9,153 nt of DNA from JAVBKE01 sp031554215 (lineage in GTDB: Bacteria; Bacillota; Bacilli; JARBTR01): assembly GCA_031554215.1 (NCBI GenBank), contig JAVBKF010000030.1, positions 1-9,153 of the forward strand, given 5' to 3'. Positions 1 through 7,355 of the stretch are shown one piece after another (positions within the stretch are counted from its first letter, which is position 1; every line of letters begins with the position of its first letter). The position numbers and the translations under genes were made by a program. Under the pieces are notes generated by a model. It saw only the letters and a program-made list of their open reading frames with translations, was not told the origin of the DNA and made no database searches.

Positions 1-1115
1 AGGATTTCAATGCAAGAACGAAATTATCTACAGCTAGAATGTTCTTTTCTAGCACAGGTGTGTTTCTTGCTACATTTATTCCTAGTTTGATTATTCGCTT
101 CTTTGGCGAAGACAACAGTTCTACTTATTTTATCAATGGAATATTTTTCGCAATATTGTTTGCTGTTTGTATTTTCATTTCCTACAAGGTGACTTGGGAA
201 CACAAATTGACACCAGAAGAAGAAGCAAAGTGGGCAGCCGCTTCAAATGAAAAGAGAACGTTTGGGGAGACGATGGCTGCGATTGGTCAAGTCATGAAAG
301 ACTACCTTTCTACGCTGAAAATTAAGAGTTTCCGTAAGCATTTAGCGATTTATCTACTTTCATTTACTGGTAAAGATGTTTTTAACGCAGTGTTTATCTA
401 TTTCTGTGTATTTGCGCTAGGTATTTCTGATGCAAGTGCTTCGGAGCTATTGTCGATGAGTTTCATTGGAATACCGATTATGATTCTTGCTGGTTTTCTA
501 ATGATCCGGATTGGCCCTGCTAACTTATACAAAGTGGCTTACTCAATTATGATTTTGTGTATTCTATCATTCTATGCTGTTTATTTAATTAAACCAGATT
601 CACTGATGCTACCATTATTCATCATTATGGGATTCTATCAGATTGGTCGTGCGGTACTCGACTTTACACCTTGGAATGTTTTCCCGTTTATTCCTGACGT
701 TGATGAGATTGTTACTGGTGAGCGAAGAGCAGGACTATTTGCTGCTGTGATGACGTTTAGTCGAAAAAGTTCTGTCGCAATTGCCACTTTCTTTGTTGGC
801 GTAGTCCTCCAGGCAGGTGGTTTTGTCGCAGATGCGACTGTGCAGTCTACTCAGGCTGTGAATACGATTGTTTATACACTCGTTTTCGGAACGATTTTCC
901 TTCTGCTGTGTGCACTAGCGGTTGTATTAACGTTTAAACTGAACAAGAAAAATCATGCGATACTTGTGAATGAAATTGACAGATTGAAAAATGGTGGTTC
1001 TAAGCAACAGGTAGACCCTGACACCAAAAAAGTAGTCGAAGACCTCACTGGCTACAAATATGAGGATGTTTGGACACACACTAGAGAGGTGAGTACTAGT
1101 GCTAAGGCCTTATAA
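1..1115 (+). CDS. GPH-family sugar/glycoside:cation symporter (5' end outside window)
   Basis: Membrane permease of the glycoside-pentoside-hexuronide (GPH, MelB-like) branch of the major facilitator superfamily, expected to import a glycoside or hexuronide with H+ or Na+. The reading frame is open from the first full codon at base 3. The Met codon at 39 is internal, because the preceding residues (DFNARTKLSTAR, then MFF) match the conserved cytoplasmic loop of the family (D-x-x-x-R-T-x-L-x-x-x-R). About 370 residues are visible, and roughly 100 are missing from a normal 450-500. Several hydrophobic helices follow, then a hydrophilic C-terminal tail with the family-typical ending (IDRLKNGG, later LTGYKYEDVW). 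No PTS IIA domain is fused to the tail. It is followed 32 bases later by a GH31 glycosidase, so import of an intact glycoside and intracellular cleavage is the natural reading. The family call is firm; the substrate is inferred only from neighbours. Confidence 0.9.
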   Translation, partial: DFNARTKLSTARMFFSSTGVFLATFIPSLIIRFFGEDNSSTYFINGIFFAILFAVCIFISYKVTWEHKLTPEEEAKWAAASNEKRTFGETMAAIGQVMKDYLSTLKIKSFRKHLAIYLLSFTGKDVFNAVFIYFCVFALGISDASASELLSMSFIGIPIMILAGFLMIRIGPANLYKVAYSIMILCILSFYAVYLIKPDSLMLPLFIIMGFYQIGRAVLDFTPWNVFPFIPDVDEIVTGERRAGLFAAVMTFSRKSSVAIATFFVGVVLQAGGFVADATVQSTQAVNTIVYTLVFGTIFLLLCALAVVLTFKLNKKNHAILVNEIDRLKNGGSKQQVDPDTKKVVEDLTGYKYEDVWTHTREVSTSAKAL

Positions 1116-1147
1116 AAAAACTAGGCATAAGGGAATGGTGAAAAGCA

Positions 1148-3553
1148 ATGTCAATACGTGATCAAACCGTTTTTAAATTGGTAAAAGAAGAAAATAATTG
1201 TGTTACTTTTGCGCTTGAGAACAGCGATGTTATTGCAAGGGTGTTTGTTCTGGAAAATGAGCTTGTGCGTGTTTTGATGACTGAAGGCAATGCCCTAAAG
1301 CTTAAAAAAACTTGGCTAGTGGCGCCTGGAATGGAAGATATCCCTCTGGAAGGGAGAGATCGTTTGGATCACAGTCCTTTTAGCTTACCAGTCTACAAGG
1401 CTTACCAAGGAGATTCTGATTATACAATTGAAACTGAAAAGCTGAAAGTGACAATCAATCTGAATGGGTTTATCATGCACTGGTTCTACAAAGATGAGCA
1501 GTCTTCTGGGGACATTCACCTAATGAGTGACCGGAAAACGCAGGCATATAACTTTGATGGGTCGCTTGGTGAGGGGATTTTTCATTACATCCAGAGAACA
1601 CGTGAAGAAAGCTATTATGGTTTAGGGGAAAAAACGGGGAATACCAACCGCTATGGAAAACGTTACCGCATGATGAATGTCGATCCAATGGGATATGATG
1701 CCGAATCGACAGATCCGCTCTATAAGCATATTCCCTTCTATATCACGAGAAGTGAGGCGACTGAGGTATCCTTCGGGATATTCTACGATAATATGTCGAC
1801 GGCCGTCTTTGATATGGGAAATGAGATGGATAATTATCACGGCTTGTATCGCTATTTCCAAGCAGATGCTGGGGATTTAGATTACTATGTCGTTGCTGGT
1901 CCGACGATAGGAGATGTCGTGAAACGCTATACATGGATGACCGGGAAAACGATTTTTCCGCCAAAATGGAGTTTAGGTTACTCTGGTTCGACGATGACGT
2001 ATACCGATGAACCAAATTCGCAAGAAAGATTAAATGAGTTCTTGCAGAACTGTGAGGAGCATGACATCCTCTGCGATTCGTTTCAGTTATCTTCTGGCTA
2101 TACGTCAATCGGTGATAAACGATACGTATTTAATTGGAATCGAGATAAGTTTCCGAGTCCAATAGATTTCACGGATGGCTATCATGCAAAAGCGGTCCGA
2201 TTATGTGCGAATATCAAGCCTTGCTTGCTAAAGGATCATCCACTATTTGAGGAATTAGCCACAAAGCAATTGTTTATCAAGGCGAGCGATGGCGATGCGC
2301 CTGAAATGGCTCAATTCTGGGATGAAGTCGGTGCTTATCTTGACTTCACAAACGTGGAGACCGTTGATTGGTGGAAAGAAAAGGTGACTGAAACCTTATT
2401 GGCCTTTGGAATCGATTCTACTTGGAATGATAACAATGAATACGAGATTTGGACAAAGGGAGTCCAGTGTAACGGTTTTGGCGAGGCGACGGACTTTGAA
2501 CTTGTCCGGGCGTTGCAACCGCTCTTGATGATGAAAGCATCTTTTGAAGCGCAAAAGGCGTTCGCTCCAGAAGTTCGCCCTTATCTGATTTCACGGTCAG
2601 GTTGTCCTGGTATGCAGCGATATGTGCAAACTTGGTCAGGTGACAATTATACAAACTGGAAAACGCTAAAATACAATATCAAAATGGCGATTGGTCTAAG
2701 TTTGTCAGGCGTGTATAACACCGGGCATGATGTTGGCGGATTTTCAGGGGAAGCACCTGAACCAGAACTGTTTGTTCGGTGGATTCAGAATGGTATTTTC
2801 TATCCGAGATTCACCATTCATTCATGGAATGATGATAAGACAGTGAATGTTCCGTGGATGTATAAAGAGGTTACGCCAGAGATTAGAGATTTAATCAAAT
2901 TTCGTCACAGGCTCACACCTTATTTGTACACGGCACTCTACAAAGCACATGATCAGTATGAGCCGATGATTAGACCAACCTTTTATTCATTTGATGATGC
3001 GCATACCTTTGAAGAAAACGATGATTTTATGCTTGGAGATGCCATCCTAGTTGCTTCAGTTGTTGAAAAGGGTGTTACGCAGCGGTCCGTGTATTTGCCG
3101 AAACATGAGGGTGGTTGGACTGACTACCATACAGGAGCATGGTATGCATGTCAGCAAACGGTCACCATTCCAGCACCGCTCACCTACGCACCTTTTCTTG
3201 TGAAGGCAGGTAGTATCATCCCAGTCAATCTAGCTGATTTCACATTTTCAACAAAGGCCAAAGATGAAAGAGGTTTTGAGCTGTTTCCCCACCCTGAATC
3301 GGGAAAATCCACTTATACATTATTTGAGGATGATGGTATTTCTACCTGTACTCAGGACAATGTCGCATTAATCAATGTAGAAATGAAGACAACATGCGAC
3401 CAAATTGATCTTTCTGTAACGAAAACGGGTGGATACCAGTTGCCCTATCAGCAAGTCTCATTTCTTTTACCTGCCGGTGAAACAAGGGTTTTGTATGTGA
3501 ACGGACAATTCGTAGAGCAGGCGGAAGATATAAGTTTCCGATTTCAGCTGTAA
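1148..3553 (+). CDS. Glycoside hydrolase family 31 protein, Aec37-like subgroup
   Basis: Retaining alpha-glycosidase of family GH31, 801 residues, with no signal peptide, so probably cytoplasmic and acting on a sugar imported by the upstream symporter. The N-terminal beta-sandwich carries the family motif YYGLGE (156-161). The TIM barrel follows from about residue 270. The likely nucleophile is D428 in W426-N-D-N-N-E431, and the likely acid/base is D499 in SGDN (497-500), preceded by SRSG; HDVGGF, IHSW and FRHRLTPYLYT follow in the usual order. The C-terminal part ends with the typical LFEDDG. The stretch CDSFQLSSGY (309-318) replaces the usual Asp-bearing barrel motif. From memory, this and WNDNNE resemble the uncharacterised group named after E. 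coli Aec37 rather than the classic alpha-glucosidases or alpha-xylosidases. The start at ATG 1148 is supported by GGTGA at 1137-1141. The linked hexuronate genes suggest an alpha-linked uronide or related glycoside, but specificity cannot be read from sequence. Confidence 0.93.
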   Translation: MSIRDQTVFKLVKEENNCVTFALENSDVIARVFVLENELVRVLMTEGNALKLKKTWLVAPGMEDIPLEGRDRLDHSPFSLPVYKAYQGDSDYTIETEKLKVTINLNGFIMHWFYKDEQSSGDIHLMSDRKTQAYNFDGSLGEGIFHYIQRTREESYYGLGEKTGNTNRYGKRYRMMNVDPMGYDAESTDPLYKHIPFYITRSEATEVSFGIFYDNMSTAVFDMGNEMDNYHGLYRYFQADAGDLDYYVVAGPTIGDVVKRYTWMTGKTIFPPKWSLGYSGSTMTYTDEPNSQERLNEFLQNCEEHDILCDSFQLSSGYTSIGDKRYVFNWNRDKFPSPIDFTDGYHAKAVRLCANIKPCLLKDHPLFEELATKQLFIKASDGDAPEMAQFWDEVGAYLDFTNVETVDWWKEKVTETLLAFGIDSTWNDNNEYEIWTKGVQCNGFGEATDFELVRALQPLLMMKASFEAQKAFAPEVRPYLISRSGCPGMQRYVQTWSGDNYTNWKTLKYNIKMAIGLSLSGVYNTGHDVGGFSGEAPEPELFVRWIQNGIFYPRFTIHSWNDDKTVNVPWMYKEVTPEIRDLIKFRHRLTPYLYTALYKAHDQYEPMIRPTFYSFDDAHTFEENDDFMLGDAILVASVVEKGVTQRSVYLPKHEGGWTDYHTGAWYACQQTVTIPAPLTYAPFLVKAGSIIPVNLADFTFSTKAKDERGFELFPHPESGKSTYTLFEDDGISTCTQDNVALINVEMKTTCDQIDLSVTKTGGYQLPYQQVSFLLPAGETRVLYVNGQFVEQAEDISFRFQL

Positions 3554-3569
3554 GTTGCTACCTCTTTAA

Positions 3570-3601
3570 AGGTTGTGTGCGCTACTGATAGCACACAACC
3601 T
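3570..3601 (+). other. Intercistronic perfect hairpin between GH31 gene and uxuA
   Basis: An 11-bp perfect stem (AGGTTGTGTGC at 3570-3580, GCACACAACCT at 3591-3601) closes a 10-base loop, starting 16 bases after the GH31 stop. No run of T follows on the plus strand (the next bases are ATCCGAGGGAAAAAA), so it is a poor Rho-independent terminator. It is more likely an mRNA-protecting or processing hairpin, or a partial attenuator. A dyad operator cannot be excluded. Confidence 0.7.
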
Positions 3602-3619
3602 ATCCGAGGGAAAAAATTG

Positions 3620-3649
3620 ATGAAGAACTTTGATAGAAATGGAGAATAA
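3620..3649 (+). CDS. Possible 9-residue leader ORF before uxuA
   Basis: ATG at 3620 opens a frame reading MKNFDRNGE and stopping at TAA 3647-3649. It is preceded by a good ribosome binding site, GAGGG (3606-3610), at a 9-base spacing. The stop lies 3 bases before the ATG of uxuA, and the uxuA ribosome binding site (GGAG 3641-3644) lies inside this small frame. This arrangement would allow translational coupling. The peptide is not recognised, and the frame could be chance. Confidence 0.35.
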   Translation: MKNFDRNGE

Positions 3650-3652
3650 TTG

Positions 3653-4711
3653 ATGAAAATGACATTTAGATGGTACGGAGAAACAGATCCGATATCACCC
3701 GCGTATATTAGACAAATTCCTGGGATGGAAGGGATTGTTACCGCAATCTATGATATCCCAGTCGGCGAAGTTTGGCCGATTGAAAGAATCAAATTGTTAA
3801 AGGAAAAAGTAGAAGCGTCGGGACTTGTGTTATCGGTCATTGAAAGTGTTCCAGTACACGAAGACATTAAAATGGGGCTGCCGACAAGAGATCAATATAT
3901 CAAAAACTATCAACAAACAATTAGAAATCTATCTGCTTGTGGCATTAAAACAATTTGTTATAACTTTATGCCGATTTTCGATTGGACACGTTCTTCGCTG
4001 GATTTTAAACTGAGTGATGGCTCAAACTGTTTGATTTATGAAGAAGATGTGATTGCAAAAATGGACCCACTGAAAGGTGAACTCAGTTTACCGGGTTGGG
4101 ATACAAGCTATGAGAAGGAAGAATTACAGCGATTGTTTGATACATACAAGACGATTGATGAAGAAATGCTGTGGGATCATTTAACCTATTTTATCAAAGC
4201 GATAATGCCGGTAGCTGACGAGGAAGATGTCAAAATGGCGATTCATCCCGATGATCCACCTTGGCCAATCTTTGGCTTACCACGAATCATTACGAATGCT
4301 GAAAATCTAGAACGATTTTTGAGCATCTATGATAAGCCTTGCAATGGGTTAGCATTTTGTACAGGTTCACTTGGCCCTAGCATTGAAAATAATCTACCTG
4401 AAATGATTCGCAAGTTTGGTGCCGAGAAGCGGATTAACTTCATGCATGCTCGCAACATTAAGCGGACAGGCAAGAAGTCATTTCAAGAGTCAGCTCATTT
4501 ATCAGAAGCAGGCTCGATTGATATGTATGAAATCATCAAAGCTTTACATGACATTAGATTTGACGGACCGATCCGCCCTGACCATGGCAGAATGATTTGG
4601 GGAGAAACGGGAAAACCCGGGTATGGTTTATTTGACCGGGCACTCGGGGCAGTTTACTTGAATGGTCTGTGGGAAGCGGTTTGTAAGGAAAATAGAGAAA
4701 CAGTGAAATAG
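3653..4711 (+). CDS. uxuA: Mannonate dehydratase
   Basis: Cytoplasmic metal-dependent dehydratase of the UxuA family that converts D-mannonate to 2-keto-3-deoxy-D-gluconate in hexuronate breakdown. The 352 residues equal the usual length of Gram-positive members. The N-terminus MKMTFRWYGE and the TIM-barrel (xylose-isomerase-like) layout are typical. The expected metal ligands are present: H198 in IHPDD, C236 in LAFCTGSLG, H265 in FMHARN and D310 in RPDHG. ATG 3653 is chosen because GGAG at 3641-3644 lies 8 bases upstream; a TTG at 3650 is directly adjacent but less likely. The gene ends 14 bases before the reductase gene that makes its substrate, so the two are clearly co-transcribed. A 9-codon leader ORF and a hairpin precede it and may set its translation level. 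Confidence 0.97.
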   Translation: MKMTFRWYGETDPISPAYIRQIPGMEGIVTAIYDIPVGEVWPIERIKLLKEKVEASGLVLSVIESVPVHEDIKMGLPTRDQYIKNYQQTIRNLSACGIKTICYNFMPIFDWTRSSLDFKLSDGSNCLIYEEDVIAKMDPLKGELSLPGWDTSYEKEELQRLFDTYKTIDEEMLWDHLTYFIKAIMPVADEEDVKMAIHPDDPPWPIFGLPRIITNAENLERFLSIYDKPCNGLAFCTGSLGPSIENNLPEMIRKFGAEKRINFMHARNIKRTGKKSFQESAHLSEAGSIDMYEIIKALHDIRFDGPIRPDHGRMIWGETGKPGYGLFDRALGAVYLNGLWEAVCKENRETVK

Positions 4712-4725
4712 TGGAGGGTTGCAGT

Positions 4726-5583
4726 ATGAAAAATAGTTCATTGCAAGTTGATTTAACAGGTAAGGTGGCTGTTGTTACAGGCGGAGGTGGTGTGCTTTGC
4801 GGTGCGTTTGCGAAAGCCCTTGCGAATAGTGGTGCCAAAGTCGCTGTACTTGATTTATCAAAAGAGAATGCTGATCGGGTTGTGGCAGAGATTATCAGTA
4901 GCGGTGGACAGGCAATTGGGCTATCGGCAAATGTTCTTGAAAAGCCAAGCCTAGAGAACGCTTACCGAATTGTTCAAGATACTTTTGGCTCTTGTGATAT
5001 TTTGATTAATGGTGCTGGAGGGAATCATCCCAAAGGAACAACGGAAAATGAGTTTCTACAAAAGGAAGACCTTGTAGACAAAGAAAATTTGAAAACATTC
5101 TATGATCTCGATGAGGATGGCGTGAGGTTTGTCTTTGATTTGAATTTTATGGGGACGTTACTACCGTCTCAAGTATTCTCGAAGGATATGGTGGCAAGTG
5201 GTGAGGGTGTGATTGTCAACGTTTCCTCTATGAATGCGTTTACACCACTGACAAAAATACCTGCCTATAGTGGCGCAAAAGCAGCAGTCAGTAACTTTAC
5301 GCAGTGGCTTGCTGTCCATATGGCGAAAACAGGTGTGCGTGTGAATGCGATTGCACCAGGATTCTTTCTGACAGCACAGAATGAAAAGTTACTTGTGGGT
5401 GAAAACGGTGACTGGACGGAACGGGCACAGAAGATTTTGACCAACACTCCGATGGGACGAATGGGCAAAAGTGAGGAATTGGTCGGGACATTGTACTACC
5501 TAGTAGACAACAATGCTTCTAGCTTTATAACAGGGATCGTCATTCCAGTAGATGGTGGATTTTCAGCCTATTCGGGTGTGTAA
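4726..5583 (+). CDS. uxuB: SDR-type D-mannonate oxidoreductase (fructuronate reductase)
   Basis: Short-chain dehydrogenase/reductase of 285 residues that most likely interconverts D-fructuronate and D-mannonate with NAD(H). The nucleotide-binding loop is TGGGGVLCG (18-26), the variant seen in SDR fructuronate reductases. D43 at the end of strand beta-2 (VLDLS) favours NAD over NADP. NAGG is at 95, 97-99 region (NGAGG 95-99). The catalytic set is N140, S168, Y181 and K185 (Y-S-G-A-K). The C-terminus VDGGFSAYSGV is typical. ATG 4726 is preferred because GGAGGG (4713-4718) sits 7 bases upstream. A GTG at 4711 overlaps the uxuA stop but would place this binding site inside the gene. This SDR enzyme is unrelated to the long-chain UxuB of E. 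coli and corresponds to Bacillus YjmF/UxuB. A different sugar-acid substrate (for example gluconate 5-dehydrogenase activity) is possible, but uxuA next to it argues for mannonate. Confidence 0.92.
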   Translation: MKNSSLQVDLTGKVAVVTGGGGVLCGAFAKALANSGAKVAVLDLSKENADRVVAEIISSGGQAIGLSANVLEKPSLENAYRIVQDTFGSCDILINGAGGNHPKGTTENEFLQKEDLVDKENLKTFYDLDEDGVRFVFDLNFMGTLLPSQVFSKDMVASGEGVIVNVSSMNAFTPLTKIPAYSGAKAAVSNFTQWLAVHMAKTGVRVNAIAPGFFLTAQNEKLLVGENGDWTERAQKILTNTPMGRMGKSEELVGTLYYLVDNNASSFITGIVIPVDGGFSAYSGV

Positions 5584-5603
5584 CTGATCTGCTGAATACG
5601 AAT

Positions 5604-5651
5604 TGATGGCAAAAGATGACTTCATAAAAATTTTGCCATCATTTGTTTTAT
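5604..5651 (+). terminator. Terminator-like hairpin between uxuB and kdgA
   Basis: An 11-bp perfect stem (TGATGGCAAAA at 5604-5614, TTTTGCCATCA at 5631-5641) with a 16-base loop is followed by a T-rich tail (TTTGTTTTAT, 5642-5651). It starts 20 bases after the uxuB stop. The stem is AT-rich on its inner side, so termination is probably partial. With no convincing promoter seen before kdgA, it would lower kdgA-kdgK expression relative to uxuA-uxuB rather than end the operon. Confidence 0.6.
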
Positions 5652-5691
5652 CAGTGAACCGAGCATCAACTATAAATCAGGAGGAAAGAAC

Positions 5692-6342
5692 ATGAAGAAA
5701 ATGCAAGCGTTATCAAGTCTTACCGAATGCGGGGTTGTTGCGGTCATTCGTGCTGATTCAATTGAAGAAGCAATTCGTACATCAGTGGCATGTGTAGACG
5801 GCGGAATTGCTGGAATTGAAGTGACCTTTACAGTGAAAGATGCAGGGGCGGTCATTAAAGAACTTGCAGAAACTTATGTAGATAATCCTACAGTGATTGT
5901 CGGTGCTGGAACAGTGCTCGATGCTACAACAGCTCGAATCGCTATTCTAGCAGGGGCACAATTTATCGTCAGTCCATGTTTTGATGAAGAAACGGCTAAA
6001 TTATGTAACCTCTATCAAATTGCCTATATGCCAGGTTGTATGACGATTACTGAAATGAAGACAGCACTCGCATTTGGTGCAGATATAGTGAAATTGTTCC
6101 CGGGTAGCGCATTTGGACCTGACTTTGTCAAAACGGTTAAAGCACCGCTTCCGCAGATTAATATCATGCCAACTGGCGGCGTAAATTTAGAGAATATAGA
6201 CGAGTGGATTCGGTACGGATGTGTTGCGGTAGGGATTGGCGGAAACTTGGTTGCCCCGGCGAAAACCGGTGATTTTGACCAAGTAACAGCGTATGCAAAA
6301 GAATATGTAAGGAAAGTAAAAGAAGCAAGAGGGATATCATAA
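5692..6342 (+). CDS. kdgA: KDPG aldolase (2-dehydro-3-deoxy-phosphogluconate aldolase)
   Basis: Class I aldolase of the KDPG/KHG family that splits 2-keto-3-deoxy-6-phosphogluconate into pyruvate and glyceraldehyde-3-phosphate, the last step of this hexuronate route. The 216 residues form a single TIM barrel of normal length. The Schiff-base lysine is K134 in DIVKLFPGSAFGP. Other family residues are R20 (VAVIR), E43 (GIEVTF), GAGTV (71-75), SPCF (94-97), PGCMT (114-118) and PTGGV (160-164). The start at ATG 5692 has a perfect AGGAGG (5679-5684) 7 bases upstream, the strongest ribosome binding site in the operon, which may offset read-through loss at the preceding hairpin. Its stop overlaps the start of kdgK by one base. 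Confidence 0.97.
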   Translation: MKKMQALSSLTECGVVAVIRADSIEEAIRTSVACVDGGIAGIEVTFTVKDAGAVIKELAETYVDNPTVIVGAGTVLDATTARIAILAGAQFIVSPCFDEETAKLCNLYQIAYMPGCMTITEMKTALAFGADIVKLFPGSAFGPDFVKTVKAPLPQINIMPTGGVNLENIDEWIRYGCVAVGIGGNLVAPAKTGDFDQVTAYAKEYVRKVKEARGIS

Positions 6343-7355
6343 TGAAAAAAATTGTTACGCTGGGGGAAATCATGCTCAGGCTTTCGGCCAGTGTTGGCGA
6401 CAGGCTTTCCAGTGCAGAAACTTTGCGGGTTCATTATGGCGGGGGAGAAGCAAACGTTGCAGCTTCCCTTGCTCAGTTTGGGTATCATGCTTATTTTGTT
6501 AGTAAGGTGCCTGAAAATCCGTTAGGGCAAGGCGCTCTCAGGCATTTACGAGCGCAAGGGGTTCATCCCGATTATGTACTGACAGGCGGGAGTAGACTGG
6601 GTACTTACTATTTAGAATCAGGTAATGGTGAAAGAAGCACGCAGGTTCTCTATGATAGAAAATACTCGAGCTTTTCGATGATGACGATTGAGGAGCTTGA
6701 TTTTGAGGAAATATTTCGAGATGCAGCATTATTTCACGTTTCAGGAATTACCCTTGCATTGTCAGCCACACTACGTGAGCTCGTACTAGTTGCTTTTCAG
6801 AAAGCGAAAGAACTTGGCGTGAAAGTCAGTCTCGATTTCAATTATCGCGCAACGCTTTGGTCGCACCAAGAAGCCTCGGAGGCACTGAGGCCTTTATTAC
6901 CATATGTTGATATTTGCTCATTTGGTGAACTAGATGCAATTCATTTGCTAGGTCTTGAAAAATCGGAGGAGAGGAACAGCCGGGAGGAACAGCTTTCTGC
7001 ATACTACAGGCAAGTACAAGAGCGCTATCCGAATATTGCCTATATGTATGCCACTTTTCGAGCAGTCCATACAGCTTCGCACAATGACTTGCAAGGAAAT
7101 TTATTTGTTGATGGGATTCTTTATCAATCAAAACTACACCAAATGACAAACATTGTAGATCGCGTTGGCGGAGGGGATGCCTTCGCAGCAGGCGTGCTTT
7201 ATGGGATTCTAGAAATGAAGGCGCCAGAGGAACTTATTGCGTTTGCAACAGCATCATCAGCGCTTAAACACACGATTTCAGGAGATTGTAACGCCTTTTC
7301 TGTTGAAGAAATACACCACTTTATTCAAAATGGCTCAGGGAAAATTTGTCGCTAG
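6342..7355 (+). CDS. kdgK: 2-keto-3-deoxygluconate kinase (PfkB family)
   Basis: Sugar kinase of the PfkB/ribokinase family that phosphorylates KDG, the product of UxuA, to KDPG, the substrate of KdgA. The 337 residues show the N-terminal substrate-binding motif YGGGEANVA (32-40), a central strand SLDFNYR (163-169) and the C-terminal PfkB signature DRVGGGDAFAAG (273-284), in which D279 is the expected catalytic base and GGG forms the anion hole. The C-terminal end is present, so the gene looks intact. Its ATG overlaps the kdgA stop (TAATG), with GAGGG at 6329-6333 lying inside kdgA, which indicates translational coupling. It appears to be the last gene of the operon, yet no clear terminator follows. 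Confidence 0.95.
   Translation: MKKIVTLGEIMLRLSASVGDRLSSAETLRVHYGGGEANVAASLAQFGYHAYFVSKVPENPLGQGALRHLRAQGVHPDYVLTGGSRLGTYYLESGNGERSTQVLYDRKYSSFSMMTIEELDFEEIFRDAALFHVSGITLALSATLRELVLVAFQKAKELGVKVSLDFNYRATLWSHQEASEALRPLLPYVDICSFGELDAIHLLGLEKSEERNSREEQLSAYYRQVQERYPNIAYMYATFRAVHTASHNDLQGNLFVDGILYQSKLHQMTNIVDRVGGGDAFAAGVLYGILEMKAPEELIAFATASSALKHTISGDCNAFSVEEIHHFIQNGSGKICR

Noticed and set aside
3650..3652. TTG as start of uxuA, one codon before ATG
   Set aside because: GGAG at 3641-3644 fits ATG 3653 better (8-base spacing), and the family begins at MxMTFRWYG.
4711..4725. GTG start overlapping the uxuA stop for the SDR gene
   Set aside because: It would put the only good ribosome binding site (GGAGGG 4713-4718) inside the coding sequence; ATG 4726 is correctly spaced.
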